Origin: Firmicutes bacterium UBA3936
GTDB taxonomy: Bacteria; Bacillota; Dethiobacteria; Dethiobacterales; Dethiobacteraceae
DNA: 5,397 nucleotides
Direction of reading: 5' to 3'
Assembly (NCBI GenBank): GCA_002385745.1
Contig: DGEC01000117.1
Span: 1-5,397, forward strand
Shown: positions 1 through 5,379 of the stretch, piece after piece
Position numbering within the stretch: the stretch's first letter is position 1
How the letters are laid out: each line of letters starts with the position of its first letter
The notes under the pieces: model-generated
Databases searched by the model: none
The model's input: the letters and a program-made list of their open reading frames with translations, nothing else
What the model was told of the DNA's origin: nothing
Program-made: the position numbers and the translations under genes

Positions 1-89
1 CGAGGTTTGCTTTTTTTTCACTGTTCGGGCGACCACCGGGATCTAAACTACCCCCTTCGTCGCCAGCGTCAGATGTGTATAAGAGACAG
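1..89. other. Illumina Nextera adapter left in the assembly (not genomic)
   Basis: This segment is sequencing adapter. Positions 71-89 (AGATGTGTATAAGAGACAG) match the 19-bp Tn5 mosaic end used in Nextera libraries exactly. Positions 57-70 match the Nextera Read 1 primer (TCGTCGGCAGCGTC) with one mismatch at 63. Positions 49-56 (TACCCCCT) fall exactly where the 8-base i5 index belongs and differ by two bases from the common index TATCCTCT. Positions 20-48 match the 29-base P5 oligo at 23 of 29 places. Positions 11-18 are a T run, which read from the other strand is the poly-A tail seen when a read runs past the adapter end. The mismatches look like low-quality read ends. The order and spacing of all parts leave little doubt; native biology should be read only from position 90. 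Confidence 0.97.
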
Positions 90-241
90 ACTCAAACCTG
101 CCTAAGCAGCGGGTAGACCGCTGCAGAAGTTAAAAAGCCCGCCTTAGCCGTTTAAATGTTCTTTGACAGTTAGCCCCCGTGCCCGCAGCGTACCGGGCTC
201 ACTTATGCGCGGCCGCAAAAATACCGGCCTGCGGTGCCCAA
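90..241 (-). other. Non-coding stretch after ispA with several inverted repeats
   Basis: No open reading frame with a start and ribosome binding site is visible on either strand. The stretch holds inverted repeats: a perfect 7-bp stem with a 5-base loop at 106-124 (GCAGCGG/CCGCTGC), a 5-bp stem at about 181-198 (GCCCG/CGGGC) and a 5-bp stem at about 211-229 (CGGCC/GGCCG). The 5-base arms at 102-106 and 143-147 (CTAAG/CTTAG) could enclose the first hairpin. On the minus strand a CTTTTT run follows a GC-rich segment near 132-137. This could be the leader of the next gene (dxs often follows ispA in Firmicutes), a weak terminator region or a small structured RNA. I do not recognise a known RNA family. 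Confidence 0.4.
106..124. repeat. Perfect 7-bp hairpin
   Basis: The arms GCAGCGG (106-112) and CCGCTGC (118-124) are exact reverse complements around a 5-base loop. There is no T run directly after it on either strand, so it does not look like a simple intrinsic terminator. It lies about 120 bases downstream of the ispA stop and could be part of a larger RNA fold or of the next gene's leader. Confidence 0.5.
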
Positions 242-1123
242 TCAGGAATTGCGAATAACGGCATAACGGGCAAGTTCTTTCAGGTTTTCGGCAGCCGGGC
301 CGAAAGGTTTAAGGCATTCCAGTGCTTCTTTCAACAAAATCGCGGCCTTTTTACGTGCGGCCTCCAGACCGTACAGGGCAGGATATGTTGCCTTTTGTTT
401 ACCGGCATCTGCCCCGGTTTTTTTGCCCAGCAGCTTTTCATCACCGGTAACATCAAGAATATCGTCAACAATCTGAAAAGCAAGCCCTATTTTCCGGCCA
501 AAACCGGTCAGTGTCTGCAACTGCTCCGGGGAGGCCTGCCCCATGATGGCGCCGGAGCGGACGCAACAGGTTATTAATGCAGCCGTTTTATGGAAGTGAA
601 TATAATCAAGTGTCTGCCCGTCAACCGCCTTGCCCTCCGAAAGAATGTCAACAACTTGCCCGCCGATCATGCCCGAGGTGCCTGCCGCCTGCGCCAGTTC
701 ACGCTGCAGCTCAATTACTGTTTCTGCGGGAAAGCAAGAGGACGCTGCACCGGCCAGCGTTGCAAAAGCCGCAGTCAGCAGTGCGTCTCCGGCAAGCAGA
801 GCTATGGCCTCGCCAAATACCTTATGGTTTGCCGGGCGTCCACGGCGGTAATCATCATTATCCATGGAAGGCAGATCGTCATGAATCAGGGAATAGGTGT
901 GTACCATTTCTATGGCACAGGCCACAGGCAGGGCATGTTTCAAAGGCACGGCAAAAATATCCGCTGCCGATATAACAAGCAGGGGCCGCAAGCGTTTGCC
1001 GCCGGCAAAAACACTGTAGCGCATCGCCCGGTGTATTTCCGGTGGATACATGTCCTCTTTCGGCAGTAGGCTGCCCAGGGCTTCATCAACAGCGGCTATA
1101 ATTTCCGCTTTGCTGCCTGTCAC
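242..1123 (-). CDS. ispA: Farnesyl diphosphate synthase (polyprenyl synthetase family)
   Basis: The 293-residue protein should condense dimethylallyl diphosphate with two isopentenyl diphosphates to give farnesyl diphosphate, the precursor of undecaprenyl carrier lipid and quinone side chains, in the cytosol. GGKRLRP lies at residues 41-47. The first Asp-rich motif, DDLPSMD at 82-88 followed by NDDYRRGRP, has the two-residue insertion typical of bacterial FPP synthases. The second Asp-rich motif, DDILD, is at 220-224 after FQIV. Both Mg-diphosphate sites are complete and the length is usual. The region before the first motif (HTYSLIHDD) closely resembles Bacillus-type FPP synthases, which favours C15 over longer products, although product length is an inference. 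The start is GTG at 1123-1121 and overlaps the xseB stop as GTGA (4 bp), suggesting translational coupling; a G-rich ribosome binding site lies inside the end of xseB. Confidence 0.96.
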   Translation of the reverse strand: MTGSKAEIIAAVDEALGSLLPKEDMYPPEIHRAMRYSVFAGGKRLRPLLVISAADIFAVPLKHALPVACAIEMVHTYSLIHDDLPSMDNDDYRRGRPANHKVFGEAIALLAGDALLTAAFATLAGAASSCFPAETVIELQRELAQAAGTSGMIGGQVVDILSEGKAVDGQTLDYIHFHKTAALITCCVRSGAIMGQASPEQLQTLTGFGRKIGLAFQIVDDILDVTGDEKLLGKKTGADAGKQKATYPALYGLEAARKKAAILLKEALECLKPFGPAAENLKELARYAVIRNS

Positions 1124-1365
1124 TCCCGGCCACCCCCGTCCTCAAAGGGAACAAATTCGCCGGCTTCTTTAAGCAAAATACTGATTTTCTTTTCCGCCGT
1201 ATCCAATTTTTGACGCCCTAATTTAACCAGGTTCATCCCTTCTTCAAAAAGCTCAATTGCCTCTTCCAGGGGGCATTCGCTGCTTTCAAGCTTCTGCAGC
1301 ACTTCTTCCAGCCTGTCAAGAGTTTCCGCAAAAGACAGCTTGCTCTCCGGTGCATCATTTTTCAT
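1120..1365 (-). CDS. xseB: Exodeoxyribonuclease VII small subunit
   Basis: The 81-residue acidic protein is the small subunit of exonuclease VII, which binds along the helical arm of XseA; the complex degrades single-stranded DNA from both ends to short oligonucleotides. The family pattern runs from SFAETLDRLEEVLQKLE (residues 11-27) through PLEEAIELFEEGMNL (32-46) to LDTAEKKI (54-61). The protein is almost wholly helical by composition, and its length is normal for the family. It starts with ATG 2 bases after the xseA stop, and its ribosome binding site GGAGGA lies across the xseA end, so the two subunits are probably made in a coupled way. It overlaps ispA by 4 bp. The tail FEDGGGRE is unlikely to be functionally important. 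Confidence 0.96.
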   Translation of the reverse strand: MKNDAPESKLSFAETLDRLEEVLQKLESSECPLEEAIELFEEGMNLVKLGRQKLDTAEKKISILLKEAGEFVPFEDGGGRE

Positions 1366-1367
1366 TA

Positions 1368-2624
1368 TTATTCCTCCGTATATGTATGTGTAACAGCAGC
1401 CTCGGCCCTGCCTTTCCGCAGGCGCAGCAAAATACCGTCGCCGGGCTGCAGGCAGCCGCTGTCTGTGATAATGTTTCCCTTGCTGTCATAACAGATGGAA
1501 AACCCCCTGTTTAAGACAGCCTGGGGATTCAACGCGGCAAGCTTTCCCTTCATTAACTCCAGCCGGGCGGCAAGGCCCTTTAAATAATAGTTCATTCTTA
1601 CTTCCAAGCCGGTTGTCAGATTGTCAAGTGTCTGCCTTGCCTGATCAACCCGCTCCAAGGGTCTGACCAGTACGCGGGCCGAGGCAAGTTTGGCAAGGTA
1701 CCGCTTATTCTCTTCCAGCCTGCCGCTCGTTATTGTCACCAGACGTTTTTGCGCCGTATCCAAAAAATTGCGAATTTCACGGCTGTCAGGGACAGCCAGT
1801 TCGGCTGCTGCCGTCGGGGTGGCCGCCCGTACATCGGCAACAAAATCTGCAATGGTAAAATCCGTTTCGTGGCCAACCGCCGAAATAACCGGCACCTTGG
1901 AAGCAAAAATAGCCCTGGCTACAATTTCTTCGTTAAAAGCCCAGAGTTCCTCTATGGAACCGCCCCCGCGCCCGACAATAATGACATCCACGCCCGGCAC
2001 GCTGTTAATGAATGACAGTGCCGCCGCTATTTGCCCGGGAGCATCGGGCCCCTGTACCAAAACGGGCACAATCAGGATTTCGGCTAGGGGATAGCGGCGG
2101 GAAACAGTTGTCACTATATCCCGCACGGCAGCCCCGGTAGGAGAAGTAACCACCCCGATGCGCTGCGGCAGGCGGGGCAATTTTTTCTTGACTGCACTGT
2201 CAAAAAGGCCCTCGGTGGCCAGTTTTTCCTTAAGCTGCTCAAAAGCAGCGTAAAGGCTGCCAACCCCTTCCGGCAGCAGGGAATCGACATAAAGCTGGTA
2301 CTGTCCGTCCCGTTCATAAATTGTAACCCTGCCTGCGGCAATAACCTTCATACCGTCAGCCGGCAGGAAATTCAGCCTGCGGTTGGCACTGCGAAACATC
2401 ACACAGCGCAGGGCGGCGTTATGGTCTTTAAGTGTAAAATACATATGGCCTGAGCTGTGGTGCTTGAAATTGGAAATTTCTCCGTTGACCCGCAGGCGGT
2501 TTAGCAACGGGTCAGCATTAAATTTTTCTTTTATGTATTGTGTCAGCTCCGTCACTGAAAGGACGTGCCCGTACTCGTTATCCACCCAAGCAACACCCCT
2601 CCTGCTTTCTATATTTGCCGCCAC
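1368..2624 (-). CDS. xseA: Exodeoxyribonuclease VII large subunit
   Basis: This is the catalytic subunit of exonuclease VII, acting on single-stranded DNA in repair. Numbering is from the longest frame (418 residues). The N-terminal OB-fold domain begins at VLSVTELTQYIK (21-32) and includes VNGEISNFKHHSSGHMYFTLKD (46-67). The nuclease domain carries TSPTGAAVRDI (160-170), VGRGGGSIEELWAFNEE (217-233), GHETDFTIAD (251-260) and RAATPTAAAE (266-275), all family hallmarks. A helical arm follows, then the closing LNPQAVLNRGFSI near 365-377. Two starts are plausible. GTG at 2624 has GGATGTGA, one mismatch from a good site, 6 bases upstream. GTG at 2585 (405 residues, beginning MDNEYGHVLSV) lies 12 bases after a perfect AGGAGG at 2598-2603 and fits family N-termini better. 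It is followed by xseB after 2 bases. Confidence 0.96.
   Translation of the reverse strand: MAANIESRRGVAWVDNEYGHVLSVTELTQYIKEKFNADPLLNRLRVNGEISNFKHHSSGHMYFTLKDHNAALRCVMFRSANRRLNFLPADGMKVIAAGRVTIYERDGQYQLYVDSLLPEGVGSLYAAFEQLKEKLATEGLFDSAVKKKLPRLPQRIGVVTSPTGAAVRDIVTTVSRRYPLAEILIVPVLVQGPDAPGQIAAALSFINSVPGVDVIIVGRGGGSIEELWAFNEEIVARAIFASKVPVISAVGHETDFTIADFVADVRAATPTAAAELAVPDSREIRNFLDTAQKRLVTITSGRLEENKRYLAKLASARVLVRPLERVDQARQTLDNLTTGLEVRMNYYLKGLAARLELMKGKLAALNPQAVLNRGFSICYDSKGNIITDSGCLQPGDGILLRLRKGRAEAAVTHTYTEE
2598..2603 (-). promoter_or_regulatory. Internal AGGAGG that may set a later xseA start
   Basis: AGGAGG falls within codons 8-9 of the longest xseA frame and lies 12 bases before an in-frame GTG at 2585. 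The spacing is somewhat long, but the site is a full match to the anti-Shine-Dalgarno sequence. Using the GTG at 2585 would remove 13 residues that precede the conserved N-terminus. Confidence 0.45.
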
Positions 2625-2657
2625 ATAATGTCACATCCAAGAAACAGCATGCCGGCA

Positions 2658-3599
2658 TTACGAAGCGTCTGCTTTTGCCTTCTCCCGGGCATACAGGGCT
2701 GCACCGACGGCGTTGTCCCCGGAGTAGCGGGCATCCGCAAACAGGCAGTGCCCCGGAAGGCTGCCATCAAGGCGGCGGCGGATAAAATCATTGGCCATTA
2801 CACCGCCAATAAAAAGGACGGGCTTTTGCCCGTATTCTTTCCAGGCATTCCTGACAAGCCGGAGCAGCGAAGCGGCAATGCAGCTTTCTACGGCCCGGGC
2901 TATCTCCGCCTTGCTGCCGCCGGCAGCGGAAATTAAACGCTGTATATGACTTTCAGGGCCGGAAAAAGAAACTGTCGTGCCGCGGACAGAAACCGGCACG
3001 TCAACCGTTTCGCTCCCTGCCTTTTGGGCCAGCTTCTCCAGTTCCGGCCCTGCAGGGAAAGACAGCCCCAAAGCTACACCGGCACGGTCAATAAACTGCC
3101 CGGCATGCAGATCCTCTGTCCCTCCTATTTTTTTAATCTTCCAAATACCGCCTGCAAAGGCAACAGCTAAAAGTTCCGTAGTACCGCCGGAAACATGCAG
3201 GGCATAAAAATCTTTTTCCGCCATGCCGGAGGACCAGATCCCTGCCAGCAGGTGCCCTTCCTGATGCGAAAGCTCCCAGAAAGCCGCCCCTGAAAAGGAG
3301 GCCAGGCTCTTGCCAAAGGAAGCGCCGACAGTAAACACGGGCATATACGACTGCTCCTGCGGCCGGGGCCGGACAGAAGCGGCAAGGCCTGCTATTTCAA
3401 GCGTCCCCAGTTTCTCTTTAACCAGTGCTGCAAGCTTCGGCAAATTGCCAAGATGCAAAAAAACCGCTTCAGACTGTCTCAATCCCCTTTTACCTTCAGG
3501 TACGGGGAGCAGCCTGCGTTCATCGGCAAGCAACCGGCCCTCGCTGTCAACGGCAGCCAGAGAAGTTGTATAGCACGACGTATCAATACCGAGATACAT
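2658..3599 (-). CDS. TsaD/Kae1-family protein (glycoprotease M22 paralogue)
   Basis: The 313-residue protein has the ASKHA ATPase fold of TsaD (Kae1/Gcp), the enzyme that transfers threonylcarbamoyl to A37 of ANN-decoding tRNAs. Seen in order: GIDTSCYTTSLAAVD (4-18), the metal motif HQEGH with H112 and H116, VSGGTTEL (136-143), FIDRAGVALGLSFPAGPELEKLA (169-191), VSFSG (210-214), FIGGVMAND (263-271) and SGDNAVGAA with D295 as likely third metal ligand. Differences from true TsaD are equally clear: it is shorter than the usual ~340, ESCDETA is replaced by DTSCYTT, and RPRPQEQSYMPVFTVG stands where TsaD has a GPGL-type loop. I take it for a paralogue, with canonical tsaD elsewhere; its substrate is unknown to me. 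It overlaps the nusB stop by one base (TAATG), with AAGGTGG 7 bases upstream, so it is translated right after nusB. It is often labelled O-sialoglycoprotein endopeptidase, a name not supported as an activity here. Confidence 0.88.
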   Translation of the reverse strand: MYLGIDTSCYTTSLAAVDSEGRLLADERRLLPVPEGKRGLRQSEAVFLHLGNLPKLAALVKEKLGTLEIAGLAASVRPRPQEQSYMPVFTVGASFGKSLASFSGAAFWELSHQEGHLLAGIWSSGMAEKDFYALHVSGGTTELLAVAFAGGIWKIKKIGGTEDLHAGQFIDRAGVALGLSFPAGPELEKLAQKAGSETVDVPVSVRGTTVSFSGPESHIQRLISAAGGSKAEIARAVESCIAASLLRLVRNAWKEYGQKPVLFIGGVMANDFIRRRLDGSLPGHCLFADARYSGDNAVGAALYAREKAKADAS

Positions 3600-4021
3600 T
3601 ATTTATCCACCTTGTCCACCCTGCCATGATCCCGGGCCAGTTTATCAAGGACTCCATTCAGGAATTTGGCCGCTTCCTCACTGTGATAAAGTTTCCCTAA
3701 TTCCAGCGCCTCGTTTATTGATACAACAGCGGGAATATCCGGCCTGTACAGCAGCTCATAGGCAGCCAGGCGCAAAATATTGCGGTCAGCGGCTGCCAGC
3801 CTTTCCAGCTGCCACTTCTGCAAATATTGAGAAATAGCCCTGTCTATTTCAGCCAGGGCTTCCGCGGTGCCGTTTACCAGTTCCCGGGCAAAGACTGCAT
3901 TTTCCCTGCTGATACCGCTTTCTGCCAGCAGCCCGGAAAGGGTGGGCTCAATTTCATTTTTTCCCAGGTCAAGTTGAAAAAGTGTTTTAAAAGCTATTTC
4001 CCTGGCAAGGCGTCGGCTCAT
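3599..4021 (-). CDS. nusB: Transcription antitermination protein NusB
   Basis: The 140-residue all-helical protein is NusB, which binds boxA RNA together with NusE (ribosomal protein S10) and helps RNA polymerase read through rRNA operons. The N-terminus MSRRLAREIAFKTLFQLD carries the basic RNA-binding helix. The second half has the conserved WQLERLAAADRNILRLAAYEL (70-90) and the closing AVVSINEALELGKLY...AAKFLNGVLDKLAR (98-130). Its length is typical. It starts with ATG, with GAGGTGA just upstream in the 12-base gap after the DUF2273 gene, and its stop shares one base with the start of the TsaD-like gene. Position directly after the Asp23/AmaP/DUF2273 genes is a familiar Firmicute arrangement. 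Confidence 0.97.
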   Translation of the reverse strand: MSRRLAREIAFKTLFQLDLGKNEIEPTLSGLLAESGISRENAVFARELVNGTAEALAEIDRAISQYLQKWQLERLAAADRNILRLAAYELLYRPDIPAVVSINEALELGKLYHSEEAAKFLNGVLDKLARDHGRVDKVDK

Positions 4022-4033
4022 ATTTCACCTCTG

Positions 4034-4255
4034 TCATTTGTCATCCGGCCACAAGCGCCGGAAGGGGTTCTTCAAGTCTTCGAAACGGTCAAAATAGTGT
4101 CCCAGGTAAATTCCCAGGGCAATGCAAAACAAAAGAAAAACGGTGCGTAAAAAACCGAAAAACAAAACGGCAAGACCGATTATCAAACCGCAAAGGGCGC
4201 CGAAGCATTTTCCCCAGTGTTCATCGAGCAGCTGCCTTAGCGTCTTGGCAGGCAT
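4034..4255 (-). CDS. DUF2273 small membrane protein
   Basis: This 73-residue protein has two predicted membrane helices, at about residues 18-34 and 36-54, joined by a tight GF turn and followed by a charged tail (YFDRFEDLKNPFRRLWPDDK). The G-rich first helix (GALCGLIIGLAVLFFG) and the LGIYLGHYFD ending of the second match the DUF2273 family, which is regularly found beside Asp23 and AmaP. Its biochemical role is unknown; I infer that it works with AmaP in anchoring Asp23 proteins at the membrane. The frame is open back to a TTG at 4276, but AAGGAAGGTG at 4261-4270 sits 5 bases before the ATG at 4255, so that ATG is the better start. The gap to the amaP stop is 21 bases. Confidence 0.88.
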   Translation of the reverse strand: MPAKTLRQLLDEHWGKCFGALCGLIIGLAVLFFGFLRTVFLLFCIALGIYLGHYFDRFEDLKNPFRRLWPDDK

Positions 4256-4260
4256 ATCCA

Positions 4261-4270
4261 CACCTTCCTT
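4261..4270 (-). promoter_or_regulatory. Ribosome binding site deciding the DUF2273 start
   Basis: The sequence AAGGAAGGTG lies 5 bases upstream of the ATG at 4255 and inside the longer TTG-initiated frame, which argues against the TTG start. Confidence 0.75.
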
Positions 4271-4276
4271 TTGCAA

Positions 4277-4810
4277 TTAGCGATTTACTTTCACAACATC
4301 GCCGGCAATGTTGTCAATCAGGACCCGGACCTCGGCCACTCTGCTGCTGGTCGCGTTTTCCACGTATTCCTTTACTACTTCCTGCAGTTCTGCAGTAACC
4401 TGCGGGATATTTCTGTCCGGCATAGCCAGCGCCTGCAGAAAAATTACAAGTCCGTGTTCCATTTGCCGGATGCGCACCTTAATGTCCCTGATATCTCTTA
4501 CTTTGTAGGCCGCTCTTGTGACAAGGCTTTCCACGGCTTTAAAACTGATGCGGATCTCTCCGAGGGCGGCAATCTGCGTAATACTTTGCACAGGCTCAGA
4601 AACACGTATTGCGGAAAGCAGAAAGTAAACTGCCACAGCCAAAAGCAGTACTGCCAGGAGAGTAAATTCCAGCCTTCCGTAAACAGTCCCGATGCTTGTC
4701 CGCAGTGCTTCCTGGAAGGGCAGGGACAGGGCAGCCCCTCCCAGGACCGCTGCACAAGCAGTAAATATCAAAGCCAACAAAATTAAGGACAGTCTTTCTT
4801 GTATTCTCAT
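4277..4810 (-). CDS. amaP: Alkaline shock response membrane anchor protein AmaP
   Basis: This 177-residue protein matches the AmaP family, which in Staphylococcus anchors the abundant Asp23 protein to the cell membrane. Two membrane helices are visible: about 7-29 (LSLILLALIFTACAAVLGGAALS) and 49-68 (FTLLAVLLLAVAVYFLLSAI). A cytoplasmic C-terminal domain with an Asp23-like pattern follows, beginning GEIRISFKAVESLVTRAA (84-101) and then DIRDIKVRIRQM; the end VRVLIDNIAGDVVKVNR is also family-like. The frame extends to two GTG codons at 4819 and 4816, but AAGGAG at 4819-4824 leaves 8 bases to the ATG at 4810, so the ATG is preferred. It is separated from asp23 by about 94 bases containing a strong hairpin, which may lower its expression relative to asp23. 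Confidence 0.93.
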   Translation of the reverse strand: MRIQERLSLILLALIFTACAAVLGGAALSLPFQEALRTSIGTVYGRLEFTLLAVLLLAVAVYFLLSAIRVSEPVQSITQIAALGEIRISFKAVESLVTRAAYKVRDIRDIKVRIRQMEHGLVIFLQALAMPDRNIPQVTAELQEVVKEYVENATSSRVAEVRVLIDNIAGDVVKVNR

Positions 4811-4818
4811 AAACACCA

Positions 4819-4824
4819 CTCCTT
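4819..4824 (-). promoter_or_regulatory. amaP ribosome binding site
   Basis: AAGGAG lies 8 bases before the ATG at 4810. It would overlap or abut the two upstream in-frame GTG codons, so it supports the ATG as the start. Confidence 0.8.
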
Positions 4825-4857
4825 ATCGCCTTTAGGCTGCGCGGGTTTTGCTACCGG

Positions 4858-4882
4858 AAAGCCCCTGCTTGACAGGGGCTTT
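4858..4882 (-). terminator. Strong hairpin between asp23 and amaP, possible partial terminator
   Basis: AAAGCCCCTG (4858-4867) and CAGGGGCTTT (4873-4882) form a perfect 10-bp stem around a 5-base loop. It begins 22 bases after the asp23 stop in the reading direction. On the minus strand the stem ends in TTT and then CCGG, so there is no long T tract. It is therefore more likely a leaky terminator or an RNA-stabilising or processing hairpin than a full stop. Higher asp23 than amaP output would suit an abundant soluble protein with a less abundant membrane anchor; that is inference. Confidence 0.6.
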
Positions 4883-4904
4883 AGCGATATCGGCATACAT
4901 AATG

Positions 4905-5291
4905 CTACTCTTCGGCCGCCTCAGTTTTAACATTGTCAAAACTTACTCCCTGAACATTAACATTTACTTTTTTTACTTCCAGGCCGGTCATGGATTCAAC
5001 GGCCTGTTTGCATTTCTCCTGTATCTTCCAGGCTACATCGGGAATGCGGACTCCATATTTTACAATTATGGATATATCAATTACAACTTGGCTTTCGCCG
5101 GCTTCAACCTTTACTCCTTTGGAAAAGCTTTTTCTCCCAAGCATTTCAGCTATTCCGCCTGCAATACCGCCGCTCATTCCTGTGACTCCTTCTATTTCCG
5201 CGGCAGCCAAGCCTGCAATAATTGCCACCACTTCTTCGGCGATTTTTATATTCCCCAATTCCGTTGGGATATCACCTGCCTGCAATGACAA
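4905..5291 (-). CDS. Asp23/Gls24 family envelope stress response protein
   Basis: This is a small soluble Asp23/Gls24-family protein, which in Staphylococcus forms an abundant layer under the membrane through AmaP and is linked to cell-wall stress. With a TTG start at 5291 it has 128 residues. The family pattern is plain: GNIKIAEEVVAIIAGLAAAEIEGVTGMSGG (13-42), LGRKSFSKGVKV (51-62), VVIDISIIVKYGVRIPDVAWKIQEKCKQAVESMTGLEVKKVNVNVQGVSF (69-118). There is no signal peptide or membrane helix. The frame also opens with an ATG at 5312 (135 residues), but its AGGAG lies only 2 bases away. GGGAGGTG at 5298-5305 stands an ideal 6 bases before the TTG, and family members usually start shortly before the GNIKIA segment. 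It is the first gene of the unit in this window and has its own promoter. Confidence 0.93.
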   Translation of the reverse strand: MSLQAGDIPTELGNIKIAEEVVAIIAGLAAAEIEGVTGMSGGIAGGIAEMLGRKSFSKGVKVEAGESQVVIDISIIVKYGVRIPDVAWKIQEKCKQAVESMTGLEVKKVNVNVQGVSFDNVKTEAAEE

Positions 5292-5297
5292 AGAAAA

Positions 5298-5305
5298 CAC
5301 CTCCC
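5298..5305 (-). promoter_or_regulatory. Ribosome binding site favouring a TTG start for Asp23
   Basis: GGGAGGTG with a 6-base spacer to the TTG at 5291 is a near-perfect Shine-Dalgarno match. It lies inside the longer ATG-initiated frame, which makes the upstream ATG at 5312 less likely to be the main start. Confidence 0.65.
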
Positions 5306-5331
5306 GGTACATCTCTCCTGTGATGTACTAT

Positions 5332-5360
5332 ATTATACCAAAGAACCTCCTGCAATACAA
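5332..5360 (-). promoter_or_regulatory. Sigma-A type promoter with extended -10 for the asp23 unit
   Basis: On the minus strand a perfect TATAAT (5337-5332) is preceded by TGG, forming an extended -10. A weak -35, TTGTAT (5360-5355), lies at the ideal 17-base spacing. Transcription should begin near 5325, giving a leader of about 12 bases to the ATG at 5312 or about 34 bases to the TTG at 5291; the longer leader better accommodates the strong ribosome binding site. Confidence 0.75.
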
Positions 5361-5366
5361 TTGCCA
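5351..5366 (-). promoter_or_regulatory. Candidate sigma-54 -24/-12 element
   Basis: TGGCAATTGTATTGCA on the minus strand matches the sigma-54 consensus TGGCACGNNNNTTGCW at 10 of 12 defined positions, with GG and GC at exactly the required distance. Transcription from it would begin near 5340, just upstream of the sigma-A -10. The same bases hold a small dyad, GCAAT-TGT-ATTGC, so a repressor or activator site is an alternative explanation. No enhancer-binding site can be judged because the window ends 31 bases upstream. Confidence 0.4.
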
Positions 5367-5379
5367 AGCTAATTTTGAT

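Noticed and set aside
71..89. Tn5 mosaic end as sign of a resident transposon
   Set aside because: It is flanked on the outer side by Nextera primer, index and P5 sequence in library order, so it is a library artefact and not an insertion element.
90..241. Start of dxs or a small gene after ispA on the minus strand
   Set aside because: There is no ATG on the minus strand here, and the GTG frame I followed stops after about ten codons; no start is supported before the adapter break.
179..577. Plus-strand frame running from the intergenic stretch into ispA
   Set aside because: Most of it is antisense to the ispA C-terminus, and it has no supporting ribosome binding site or recognisable domain.
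577..1069. Plus-strand open frames opposite ispA
   Set aside because: They lie across from intact FPP synthase motifs, are rich in Cys/His/Arg/Gln as expected for shadow frames, and match no family I know.
2649..2658. 10-bp palindrome ATGCCGGCAT at the end of the TsaD-like gene
   Set aside because: It is short, overlaps the stop codon, has no loop or T run, and may be chance.
4271..4786. Plus-strand open frame of 171 codons opposite amaP
   Set aside because: It is antisense to a well-recognised gene, shows no family motif and has a composition typical of a shadow frame.
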